Program-made: the position numbers and the translations under genes
In this document: piece after piece, positions 50,231-60,852 of the stretch
Layout: each line of letters starts with the position of its first letter
Numbering within the stretch: position 1 is the stretch's first letter
The notes under the pieces: model-generated
The model's input: only the letters and a program-made list of their open reading frames with translations
Databases searched by the model: none
Told to the model about the DNA's origin: nothing
Origin: Valencia hispanica
Lineage: Eukaryota; Chordata; Actinopteri; Cyprinodontiformes; Valenciidae
DNA length: 64,000 bases
Direction: 5' to 3'
NCBI GenBank assembly: GCA_963556495.2
Contig: OY747702.1
Location: forward strand, 16,095,403 to 16,159,402

Positions 50231-51626
50231 CATTTTTTAGTGCGTAGCAGGTTTATTGCCAATTAAGAACGTTTTTGAGAAGGAGAAAGTGTCGCTTATT
50301 ATCTACTTTTTCTTCTGGAAACGTTTGGGGTTTTTTTTGTCTCTTATTCAAATAACCTGTTTAACAATTAAAATGAAAAAAAGACAGTATTGTGGTGTAG
50401 ACACGTTGAGGCACGCAAATGAAGACCATGTTATTACATATAAATGTGTATAGGTACACATTACATCTTTTATTTAACCAATCTTATTACCATCTCGCTG
50501 GAGCAGAGAAATCTGGCACATGTTTTTTTAAATTGTTTTTTGTTTAACTATTATTCATTTTTGCCTTTAAAACATTTTTTTTCACAGTCCAAAATCGGTA
50601 GCTGATACTGAATAACGGCCTCATATTGAAATTTTAAGACGCGAACACCGGAGTTCCTGATCGTCTCAAAACTGAGCGCAATGAAAACCGAAAGATGTCC
50701 CACTCTGTGCAAAATTGCTAAAATGGAAATCTCAGTCAATCTGTGAGGTGAATACACAAAAAGGCTATCAGTAATTTCCTAATCTCTTCTCTTGTCTTTT
50801 AACATTATTAGAGCGAAACCTTTTCCCAATTGAAAAAAACAATTGCGTATTAAGTTAAATTTGTCAAGTTTCACATAAGAAATTATATGGACAAAGCAAA
50901 AGGCTTGTGAAATTAATGCAAAGAGAGGGAAGTAAAACATGATTATTAATATACCTATTTACATAGTTTTAAATACATATTTTGTCCTTGTCTTTTTGTT
51001 TGTTGTCATTACCGTATACTTCATAATTGTTATGATTACTGCACTGGTTAAAGTGAATTCAAAATGAATCAATTTAAAAATGCAAAGAGTAAGCAATTTG
51101 CAAGAAAAAACATGAAATCGTTTCTTGTGGGATTGTCATTTAAATAATGAAATAATTTAAACAAAAAGACAAAATCGTTTTATTTATCAGTTACACATTT
51201 GGAGTTGACTGTTAAAACACAACCAAAGTTTAACACAATCAAATTGTTTGCCATTTCTTCTTATTTAGTTTTTAGTTACAAATGATGAAGATTTTCCAAA
51301 AAAAAGATCATATTTTCTCTCTTATGATGGGTTGACTAATCGTTTACTTGAAAAAAATATGAAATGTTTATTTTACACCATAGTCACACAAATACATTTT
51401 AGCCACAATGTTTGTTGTTGTTTTTTCGTTTCATATAAATACTGATATGTTATTATTACTGATATTTTTAATAAGTGTTTTACTTGCAACCCATTTTGAA
51501 AAGTTTACTTGGAAAAAAAAACTGATGCACATACTCAGGGTTTTCTCAGCTGAGACTATGAGTCCTGTGCTGAGTGAGCCCTCCTGTCATGCGGAGACGA
51601 TCTTTGATCGCAGCAGCAGTTCGGAC
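50231..51626. other. Intergenic region between IDS and DCPS
   Basis: AT-rich DNA between two divergent genes. It must contain the DCPS promoter; no TATA box or CpG island stands out. The last 80 bases before the DCPS ATG are more GC-rich (ccctcctgtcatgcggag). No gene or repeat recognised. Confidence 0.5.
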
Positions 51627-54600
51627 ATGGCGAACGTCGCGGCTAAACGTGAAATTTCCATCGCTGAAAGCGAAGAGTTATCTCGGGATGCCAAAAGGAC
51701 GAAAGCGGATGGAGAAGAGCGCGGAGATGAGTCTGAGTGGGAACATGTTCTCTCTAAGTTCACAACATCCAGCGTGCTGAGTGATTCTGCCCGGGAGAAA
51801 ATCATGTTCGTCCACGGAAAGGTGGTTCCGTCTTTCATTTCAGCGAATATCACGTTATTAATACAAAGCGTTCGGTTTGTTCTGCTGACCGAATGAGGTT
51901 AAGATAATCTCATTGACTGGATGGTTTTTTTTAACCTTTCATATTTGTTGAACACTGCGTGTGATCAAGTTGTAAAAGGGCGGCATGTTATTCTCTTCCG
52001 ATTTATTATTTCAAAATAGTAGTCCTATCTTTAGTTTTTGTTGTTTATATACTTTTGAAGTGATTGTGACGGATAGTTGTGTAGAAGTGTCGTTGCGTGT
52101 CGTCTTCAGATCGCTGACCGTGACGCGGTGGTGGTCCTGGAGAAGACCCCCATCAGAGAAGACTCCCTGGCCGAGCTCTTCGGAGGCTCCAAGCTCAGGC
52201 TGGAGATGAGAAACGACATCTACAGCTCCTATCGTCTCCAGGCCCCCCCTCACCTCAATGGTAACTCCGGGGCAGGATACAGTGCCACATATGATTCTGA
52301 AGATTTGGATCAGATATTAGGTCCAGACTTTTGACTGGGCCGTTCTGCTACATGAATATTATTTGATCTAAACCATTTTCCCTTATTTATTACCCCAGGT
52401 GGGTGGAGCACCCCAAAAATTGTACTCGAGTAAGAGTAGCATCACTTCAGCATGTTGTTACTTAAGTAAAGTAAAAAAAAAGTAGCCGTCCAAAAAGAAT
52501 TACTCGAGTAATAGTAAAAAAAAAACAAAAAAACATCTGATCTAATATTTATTAAATTATGTCATTAGACAGACAAAAATATAAAGTTATGGGAAAAGTC
52601 TGGTATTTTAAAGAGTTTTATATATCAATTTTTTTCAATATAATACCAATAGTTAAAGTAAGTAGTTAATAAATATATCTTAGAACAAGGTATAAAGTGA
52701 CTTCCAGTGACAATTTATGACGTTTACTGTAAATTCACTTGACCTCAAAATGCAACAACAAGTTCAACAGACAGAAGATTCCATAGAAAAACAAAGCTTG
52801 TGTAGAAACAGGAGGTCTCCTTTAATAAACCGTGTCTGGTGTATTTTTGGTTAAAATATGTTTGCTCTTCATTCAGTGAATTTACTCATCCAGAACTTTT
52901 ACTCAAGAGTAGCAATACTTCATAGTAATATTACTCAAGTAAAAGAAAAAGTACGGCATAGCAAAACTACTCTTTAAAGAACATTTTTTTCCAGAAAGTT
53001 ACTCAAGTAAATGTAACCAGTTACCACCCACCTCTGCTTATTACGTGTTTTTTATTTTTTTATTTGTAAACCATAAATCACTTTCCTTCCACAAACTTTG
53101 TGTTGATCTATCACATAAAATCCTAATTCCACATGAACGTTTAAGGGTTGACGAAACGTTTCCAGGGCAAAGATGTACGTCATAATTTTCAAGCCATCAG
53201 GCCTGCTCGGTCGGGATTATCGGCTGTTTTGTTTCTCTTTGTCGTCTTGCAGAGATCAAGGCCACAGTGGTGTGTCCGGCCACAGAGAAGCATGTGAAGA
53301 AGTACCAGCGCCAGGAGAGTTTCCTGGTGGAAGAGACGGGGGAGGACTACCGCTCTGTCACTCTGCCCTACATTCAGGAGCAGAGTTTGAGCCTGCAGGT
53401 CGGTTCCCTGAATCCGCCGTCTTCTCTGTGACACGTCGCGGTTTGGAGGGAGCCGTAATCATTTGCGTTTCGTCTTCCTCCTCCAGTGGGTCTACAACAT
53501 CTTGGAGAAGAAGGCAGAGGCAGACAGGATAGTTTACGACGATCCGGACCCTGAGGTCGGATTTGTTCTGCTTCCCGATTTAAAGTGGGACCAAAAACAG
53601 GTGAAAGATCAGACCTTTCCTAGCAAATATATTGCAAAAAAAAAGAAGAAAAGTTTGTCCTTTCAAGTTTAAAATTACTTTATTAATCCCAAAGGGAAAT
53701 TAAATGTTGTTGTAACTCATTATCCAAGTTCCTTCAAAGATTTGTTGTAGATGTTGATGGCTGTGGGTAGGGATGATCTCCTGTAGCAGTCTGCAGATCT
53801 GAAGAAGCCTCTGACTGAAGAGGCTCTGTAGTTGTTAAGACAGTCTGATATAGAGGACACTCAGGGTTGTCCATAATGTTCATTTTATGAAGAATCCTTT
53901 TTTGCACACTAATCTCCAGAGGGTCCTCAGCATCCAACCTGTTTGCCAGCGATCTCACATTGCCCAATATGATTGATGGAGATGGTTTGAAATTCCTCCT
54001 TTTCCCTTTCCTCTTCACCACTGCTCTGGATCCTTGGCATCTGCTTTTCAACTCATCATGGTTTTGTGGCTGCAGTTGGGGTATTACCACCATCTATTCT
54101 TGGGTGACAAAAATACTTTCGTTAACAGAAGATGGATATTTTCTAGTTTCACCGAGCATCATATCCAAACCCCAGCGTATCATTATGGCTCCCAGTAAGG
54201 CGTCGCTTTTGTACCAATTCCTGTTACTCGTTCTTATGACTGGTGTTGCTTCACGTAGCCCTAGCTGCTCCATAGTCCACTTTTGAGTTATGTTTCAGAC
54301 CTGAATGCGCAAATGCTTTTTTATTTCTTTATAAAAAATTCAAAATGCAGTTATTGTCATAAAGCCTATAGACTGCTCCAAATCCCCAGACCGGACAGCA
54401 CGGCTGCTATTTAATGCCACCAGGCCCTCTCACCCCTGCCAGTAGGCAATGCAGGTGAAGTCTTTGGTAGAGAATTTATATTTTTACTAAAATGTACTGA
54501 AATACCCAAAATAATGACCAGACATGTTGGCAGCACTATTGGACAGCAACAAAAGTTGATTTGGAGGTGAGTTGCACTTTAAAGTGGAGCGGCAACAAAA

Positions 54601-56501
54601 GGCAAATGAGGTGGATTAGCAGTGCTTGCCAACATCTGATGATGTCTTCAAAGACATGTTACTGCGGAATATCGTCTCTGCTGCCTGGATGTTGAGCTGT
54701 TTGAGCGTCATGACAGCCATGAGACTGTCATGTAGCAACAGTCTTCAGTCAGAGGCTTCAGATTCAATGCAAGACTGACTGCTACCGGAGATCCTTCCTG
54801 CCCACAGCATCACCATCCACAACGTCTCTTTGAAGATCCTTGGACGACGTTTAATTTCCCCTTAGGATAAATAAAGTAGTTTTGAATTGAAGTATTTAAA
54901 CGCACACTACAGATTTCAGATTTTTTACTATTAGGCAAACAAAGATGAAACCAAAAGCTATTAGTGGGAAAACTCCATAGACTACTTCTTGTTCACCAGC
55001 TGAGACAAGGTTCGTACCCGGGCTTGAAAATCTAAAACGAGCCCAAATCATCACCGATCTGAGGTGTTTCTATTGATGCAGCCAAACATCGACACTTTGG
55101 TCTCACCTGTCCGAAAGAAAATTGTTCCCGGAAGTCTTGTTTTGCATTCCGATGCACCTTTGGAGCAAAGTTTTGGCTAGAAGAGACGTTTACTCGGCAA
55201 CCAGTTGAGGTGGAGTAGTCCTCTATCAAGTCTCAGAGAATCATTTATCCTGTTTCAGGTAGATGACCTGTACCTGATTGCTATAGCTCGTCAGAAAGAC
55301 ATAAAGAGTCTCAGACACTTGTCATCGGAGCATCTCCCACTGCTGCAGAACATCTTCCAGAGAGGAAAGGTAAGCTTTAGATGTTCTTTGGCTCCCCCTA
55401 GTGGAGTGTCTTTGTGTCACTAGAGCAAAAATAATTAACTTAAAGGGGACATATGCAAATGTCACATTTCTTAAACGTTTTGTGTTGCCATTTGGCTCTC
55501 TGTTGCCTCTGTAAACACTCCAAGCATGATTAAAAACCATCTTCTTTTTTTTTGCTACTGTTTGCTGTCAGAAATCTTGTGGATCTACAAGCCGTTTGAA
55601 AAAGTACCTTGTTGTGACGTCGCATATAACCGCCCCTCACCAGTCAGACCCCGTCCACCAAGTCAAAGTCCATGCTATTCTCATGTGTTCAATATGGAGG
55701 ACTGATTCCTGCCAAAATTAAAAATGAACGAATCAATTTGAAAATAAGTAAATTGATGTGTAAGCAAAATTGGAAGTAAATATGTGAGGAAATTCAATTG
55801 AAATACATAAATAAATATTTATGGAAACGTATAAAAAAAATTATGCATTTACACATTATTTATTTACTTATTTACAATTGTGTTTTTTTAATGTATTTAT
55901 TTCCACATTTATTTATTTTTAAATTTTGCCAGGATCAGTGGCGAACCAGCAGCCTAGTAACAAGATGGGTGGGCGTGGTCTGCAACCCCTTAATTTGCAT
56001 AAAAGTGATAGACCCCTCTAAAGAGCTTATTCGGAAAGGGACTAAAATTGTGAGGAATTGAGTTGGTGAGATCGCTTTACGTAAGGAGGATTTTCTGCAA
56101 GGAACTTCATTAACACGTTTTCTACAGATCATAGACCAATCATAACTCATTTTAAGAAGAGGCATAGTATGTCCCCTTTAAAAGCAATTTAAAACAATTC
56201 CAAGCCAAAAACGATGATAACATCTGTGATACAGGAGGCCATCCTGCAGCACTACAACCTTCCAGGCAGCAAGCTGAGGGTCTACCTGCACTACCAGCCC
56301 TCCTACTACCACCTCCACGTCCACTTCACCAAGCTGGGCTACGATGCTCCGGGCTGCGGCGTGGAGCGAGCCCACCTCCTCTCGGACGTCATCCAAAACC
56401 TGCAGGCCAACCCGCAGTTCTACAGAACCCGGACACTGCACTTCTCCCTGAGGGCAGATGACGGTCTGCTGGGCCGGTTCAAGGAGGCGGGGAGGCTCTA
56501 A
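51627..56501 (+). CDS. dcps: Scavenger mRNA decapping enzyme DcpS (6 exons)
   Basis: Hydrolyses the m7G cap left after 3'-to-5' mRNA decay (m7GpppN to m7GMP). Exons: 51627-51821, 52110-52260, 53253-53398, 53487-53600, 55259-55369, 56235-56501; all GT-AG and phases consistent, giving 327 aa against 337 in human. The N-terminal part (exons 1-3) is the dimerising swapped domain with conserved VVLEKTP and EIKATVV-type segments; the C-terminal part is the HIT domain. The histidine triad HLHVHF lies at residues 265-270, with His267 in the catalytic central position. The start at 51627 was chosen because its context (gacATGg) is strong and the product begins like human DCPS (MA..A..RE). An in-frame ATG at 51558 would add 23 residues. 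Exon 1 ends at a non-consensus GTGGTT donor, the weakest junction. Introns 2, 4 and 5 carry mobile elements. Confidence 0.97.
52394..53036. mobile_element. hAT-type element in DCPS intron 2
   Basis: Ends CCCAGGTGGGTGG and CCACCCACCTCTG are inverted repeats (11 of 13), flanked by tttattac (52386-52393) and cttattac (53037-53044), an 8-base duplication with one mismatch. Subterminal regions repeat the actcgagtaa / ttactcaagta motif many times in both orientations. Non-coding, 643 bases. Confidence 0.82.
53680..54290 (-). mobile_element. Rex1-like LINE, internally deleted, DCPS intron 4
   Basis: Minus strand begins with an endonuclease N-terminus ([17 protein letters not shown]) that passes directly into the C-terminal [20 protein letters not shown] block, so the whole catalytic endonuclease and reverse transcriptase are missing. 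The 3' tail (reverse of atttccctttgggattaa) is at 53685-53705. The deletion joins distant parts of the element. Confidence 0.65.
54690..54895 (+). repeat. Rex1-like LINE tail, DCPS intron 4
   Basis: Plus-strand text translates as [19 protein letters not shown] and ends taatttccccttaggataa, ataaagt, followed by gaattgaag. It faces the reversed copy at 53680-54290 in the same intron. Confidence 0.6.
55444..56177. mobile_element. TTAA-flanked element in DCPS intron 5
   Basis: Ends AGGGGACATATGC and ATAGTATGTCCCCT next to TTAA at 55440-55443 and 56178-56181. Body matches the fragment at 31605-32060, but an AT-rich block (about 55700-55930, rich in aaataaat and its complement) is present only here. 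It lies 53 bases before the last coding exon. Non-autonomous; piggyBac- or Kolobok-related by target site. Confidence 0.8.
56235..56501 (+). CDS. dcps: DCPS last exon with the HIT motif
   Basis: Residues 240-327. Contains YHLHVHF, the His-x-His-x-His triad of the HIT superfamily, then [12 protein letters not shown] and the C-terminal LRADD segment shared with vertebrate DcpS. The acceptor is GATACAG and the stop is TAA at 56499-56501. The exon is markedly more GC-rich than the surrounding intron sequence. Confidence 0.95.
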   Translation, partial: EAILQHYNLPGSKLRVYLHYQPSYYHLHVHFTKLGYDAPGCGVERAHLLSDVIQNLQANPQFYRTRTLHFSLRADDGLLGRFKEAGRL

Positions 56502-56859
56502 CAACGCCCACATTCCTCATCCAGGTGTCGGAGCAACTCCAGGGATCTCCTCTCGTGGTTTCTGGAAAGAAGCAGAGGTGATTTGAGTGCAGACGGAGTC
56601 AAACAGTAACCTTCTGATTCCTGTAGATTTTGTTTTATTTGGAAAGCTTGTTTGTAAGTGTGGATTTTAATAGACTTTACATATTTTTTGGCTGAATTAA
56701 GGTCTTTTTCTACTGAGTTTTCTCTTCAATGTATCCAGCTTCAGCCTCTCTAAGACATAAGTGAATTTGGACCCCTGTTTCCCTTTTTTCAGACTGATTC
56801 TGAATACATTTGAATTGTTTTATTAATCCCCTCACAATTTTACACATTTTTTGTTTGAG

Positions 56860-56865
56860 AATAAA
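56860..56865 (+). terminator. dcps: DCPS polyadenylation signal
   Basis: An AATAAA hexamer about 360 bases after the DCPS stop, in an AT-rich 3' untranslated region. It is the first canonical signal I saw downstream on this strand. The assignment rests on motif and position only. Confidence 0.6.
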
Positions 56866-56869
56866 TTAA

Positions 56870-57435
56870 ACATAAAAGAAAATCTCTGATGCCTCTGGTT
56901 TCTTTCAACTGTTCCAATGTTTCTATGTTAAATAGAGTCAGCTGTGGTAAATGAAATTACCTGGATAGAGGAAGATGTTTGGTACAAACTGAGAGCTTGT
57001 CCCACGGAGCAATTAAAAATAAAAAAGATATCCAAGGACTTTTCTACTCACTAAGCTTTAGAGATCCTTCAAGGAAATGCTTCTGCCAGAACCGTCATCA
57101 CATGCTGATTTGTCCAGAGTGAGTAGCCAGAAGTTTTCCTCATTGCAGAACACTCTGAACTTACAGAAACACCCGAAGGATCCTCAGAGCCTGGGGAACT
57201 AAAACCATCTTTCAACTGTTTGGCCTCAGTTAGACACGTTATGTCCGGAGAGAATCAGACTTGCGCCTGTCTGAACCTGAAAGTGTCTCCTCAAAGCCCC
57301 CATCCAAGCTGACTGAGCCTGAGGTGATTGGAAGGGAGTACTGACAGGAAAACTCTGGTCCAACTGTGCAAAATAGTTGCATCACGCCCTGAAAGATTCG
57401 AGACCCAACTAAGCGTGACGTAAAGGGCCTGAAAC
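56870..57435. other. Intergenic, no gene recognised
   Basis: Sequence between the DCPS polyadenylation signal and the Tc1 element. It contains short Tc1-like phrases on the minus strand too degraded to annotate. Confidence 0.4.
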
Positions 57436-57766
57436 TACAGGTCCTTCTAAAAAAATTAGCATATTATGATAAAGTTCATTCTTTTCCATAATGTAATGAT
57501 AAAAATTAAACTTTTATATATTTTAGATTCATTGCACACCAACTGAAATATTTCAGGTCTTTTATTGTTTTAAAACTGATGATTTTGGCATACAGCTCAT
57601 GAAAACCCAAAATTCCTATCTCAAAAAATGAGCATATCATGAAAAGGTTCTCTAAACGAGCTATTAACCTAATCATCTGAATCAACTAATTAACTCTAAA
57701 CACCTCCAAAAGATTCCTGAGGCTTTTAAAAACTCCCAGCCTGGTTCATTACTCAAAACCGCAGTC

Positions 57767-58771
57767 ATGGGTAAGACTGCCGACCTGACTGCTGCCCAGA
57801 AGGCCATCATTGACACCCTCAAGCAAGAGGGTAAGACACAGAAAGAAATTTCTGAACGAATAGGCTGTTCCCAGAGTTCTGTATCAAGACACCTCAGTGG
57901 GAAGTCTGTGGGAAGGAATAAGTGTGGCAGAAAACGCTGCACAACGAGAAGAGGTGACCGGACCCTGAGGAAGATTGTGGAGAAGGACCGATTCCAGACC
58001 TTGGGGGACCTGCGGAAGCAGTGGACTGAGTCTGGAGTAGAAACATCCAGAGCCACCGTGCACAGGCGTGTGCAGGAAATGGGCTACAGGTGCCGCATTC
58101 CCCAGGTCAAGCCACTTTTGAACCAGAAACAGCAGCAGAAGCGCCTGACCTGGGTTACAGAGAAGCAGCACTGGACTGTTGCTCAGTGGTCCAAAGGACT
58201 TTTTTCGGATGAAAGCAAATTTAGCATGTCATTCGGAAATCAAGGTGCCAGAGTCTGGAGGAAGACTGGGGAGAAGGAAATGCCAAAATGCCTGAAGTCC
58301 AGTGTCAAGTACCCACAGTCAGTGATGGTCTGGGGTGCCATGTCAGCTGCTGGTGTTGGTCCACTGTGTTTTATCAAGGGCAGGGCCAATGCAGCTAGCT
58401 ATCAGGAGATTCTGGAGCACTTCATGCTTCCATCTGCTGAAAAGCTTTATGGAGATGAAGATTTCATTTTTCAGCACGACCTGGCACCTGCTCACAGTGC
58501 CAAAACCACTGGTAAATGGTTTACTGACCATGGTATTACTGTGCTCAATTGGCCTGCCAACTCTCCTGACCTGAACCCCATAGAGAATCTGTGGGATATT
58601 GTGAAGAGGAAGTTGAGAGACGCAAGACCCAACACTCTGGATGAGCTTAAGGCCGCTATCGAAGCATCCTGGGCCTCCATAACACCTCAGCAGTGCCACA
58701 GGCTGATTGCCTCCATGCCACGTCACATTGAAGCAGTCATTTCTGCAAAAGGATTCCCGACCAAGTATTGA
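57767..58771 (+). CDS. Tc1 transposase, DD34E, intact
   Basis: 334 aa, uninterrupted. Residues 1-110 form the paired helix-turn-helix DNA-binding region (IGCSQSSVSRHLSG in the first; GRKRC as AT-hook-like linker at 54-58). The catalytic triad is SDES (Asp148), FQHDLAPAH (Asp238) and DLNPIE (Glu273), with exactly 34 residues between the last two. The C-terminus is SAKGFPTKY. Start chosen at the first ATG, in good context (cagtcATGg). The gene is complete, but mobility of the locus is doubtful since the right inverted repeat holds a large insertion; it could still supply transposase to other copies. Confidence 0.94.
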   Translation: MGKTADLTAAQKAIIDTLKQEGKTQKEISERIGCSQSSVSRHLSGKSVGRNKCGRKRCTTRRGDRTLRKIVEKDRFQTLGDLRKQWTESGVETSRATVHRRVQEMGYRCRIPQVKPLLNQKQQQKRLTWVTEKQHWTVAQWSKGLFSDESKFSMSFGNQGARVWRKTGEKEMPKCLKSSVKYPQSVMVWGAMSAAGVGPLCFIKGRANAASYQEILEHFMLPSAEKLYGDEDFIFQHDLAPAHSAKTTGKWFTDHGITVLNWPANSPDLNPIENLWDIVKRKLRDARPNTLDELKAAIEASWASITPQQCHRLIASMPRHIEAVISAKGFPTKY

Positions 58772-59856
58772 GTGCATAACTGAACATAATTATTTGAAGG
58801 TTGACTTTTTTTGTATTAAAAACACTTTTCTTTTATTGGTCGGATGAAATATGCTAATTTTTTGAGATAGGAATTTTGGGTTTTCATGAGCTGTATGCCA
58901 AAATCATCAGTTTTAAAACAATAAAAGACCTGAAATATTTCAGTTGGTGTGCAATGAATCTAAAATATCCATCCATCCATCCATTTTCTTCCGCTTATCC
59001 GGGGTCGGGTCGCGGGGGCAGCAGCCTAAGCAAAGAGGCCCAGACTTCCCTCTCCCCAGCCACTTGTTCCAGCTCCTCGGGAGGAACCCCAAGGCGCTCC
59101 CAGGCCAGCCGAGAAACATAGTCCCTCCAGCGTGTCCTGGGCCTTCCCCTGGGCCTCCTCCCGGTGAGACGTGCCTGAAACACCTCACCAGGGAGGCGTC
59201 CAGGAGGCATCCTGACCAGATGCCCGAGCCACCTCAACTGACTCCTCTCGATGTGGAGAAGCAGCGGCTCTACTCTGAGCCCCCCCCCGGATGACTGAGC
59301 TTCTCACCCTATCTCTAAGGGAGAGCCCAGACACTCTGCGGAGGAAACTCATTTCAGCCGCTTGTATCCGTGATCTCGTTCTTTCGGTCACCACCAGAGT
59401 TCGTGACCATAGATGAGGGTAGGAACGTAGATCGACCGGTAAATCGAGAGCTTCGCCTTTTGGCTCAGCTCTCTCTTCACCACGACAGACCGGTAGAGCG
59501 CCCGCATAACTGCAGATGCCCCACCAATCCGTCTATCGATCTCCCGCTCCATTTTTCCCTCACTCGTGAACCCAGATACTTAAACTCCTCCACTTGGGGA
59601 AGGACCCCATCCCCGACCCGGAGGAGGCACCCCACCCTTTTCCGGCTCAAGACCATGGCCTCGGATTTGGAGGTGCTGATTCTCATCCCAGCCGCTTCAC
59701 ACTCGGCTGCGAACAGCTCCACCGAAAGCTGTAGATCACGCTCCGATGAAGCCAACAGGACCACATCATCTGCAAAAAGCAGAGACCCAATCCTGAGGCC
59801 ACCAAAACGGATCCCCTCAACGCCTTGGCTGCGCCTAGAGATCCTGTCCATAAAAG

Positions 59857-60843
59857 TTAGGAACAGGATCGTGACAAAGGGCAACCTTGGCGGAGTCCAA
59901 CTCTCACTGGAAACAAGCCCGACTTACTGCCGGCAATGCGAACCAAACTCTGGCACCGGTCGTACAGGGACCTAACAGCCCGTATCAAGGGGCCCGGTAC
60001 CCCATACTCCCGGAGCACCCCCCACAGGGCCCCCCGAGGGACACGGTCGAACGCCTTCTCCAAGTCCACAAAACACATGTAGACCGGTTGGGCGAACTCC
60101 CACGCACCCTCCAGGACCCTGCTGAGGGTGTAGAGCTGGTCCAGTGTTCCACGGCCAGGACGAAAACCGCATTGTTCCTCCTGGATCCGAGGTTCGACTA
60201 TCCGTCGGACCCTCCTCTCCAGAACCCCTGAATAGACCTTACCAGGGAGGCTCAGAAGTGTGATCCCCCTGTAGTTGGAACACACCCTGTGGTCCCCCTT
60301 TTTAAACAGGGGGACCACCACCCCGGTCTGCCAATCCAAGGGAACTGCCCCCGATGTCCACGCAATATTGCAGAGCCGCGTTAACCAACACAGCCCCACA
60401 ACATCCAGAGCCTTGAGGAACTCCGGTCGAATCTCATCCACCCCCGGAGCCTTGCCACCGAGGAGCTTTTTAACGACCTCGGTGACCTCAACACCAGAGA
60501 TTGGAGAGCCCGACCCCAAGTCCCCAAACCCTGCTTCCAGATTGGAAGGCGTGCTGGTGGGATTGAGGAGGTCTTCGAAGTATTCCATCCACCGACCCAA
60601 AACGTCCCGCGTCGAGGTCAGCAGCACACCATCCCCACTGTAAACAGTGTTGGTGGCAGACCGCTTTCCCCCCCTGAGACGCCGGATGGTGGACCAGAAT
60701 CGCTTCGAAGCCGTACGGAAGTCGTTTTCCATGGTCTCTCCAAACTCCTCCCACGCCCGAGTTTTTGCCTCAGCAACCATCCGAGCCGCATCCCGCTTGG
60801 CCTGTCGGTACCTATCAGCTGCTTCAGGGGTCCCACAAGCCAA
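59857..60843 (-). pseudogene. LINE reverse transcriptase, 3' segment
   Basis: Begins at the inversion junction and shows the linker [32 protein letters not shown], then reverse transcriptase motifs NYRGITLLSLPGKVYSGVLE, EEQCGFRPGRGTLDQL, CFVDLEKAFDRVPR and LRQGCPLS. A one-base deletion at about 59874 throws it out of frame. In the next frame (59884-59477) follow FLTFMDRISRRSQG, LLFADDVVLLA (the catalytic FADD box) and EEFKYLGS. Two further shifts precede the C-terminal part RPRGRPRTRWRDYVSRLAWE at about 59060-59160. Confidence 0.88.
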
Positions 60844-60852
60844 AAGACCCCT

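Noticed and set aside
51408..51557. 50-codon upstream extension of DCPS exon 1
   Set aside because: AT-rich, hydrophobic and unlike any DcpS N-terminus; the start at 51627 matches the family.
59370..60231. Plus-strand frames of 201 and 114 aa
   Set aside because: Antisense to the LINE reverse transcriptase; no independent homology.
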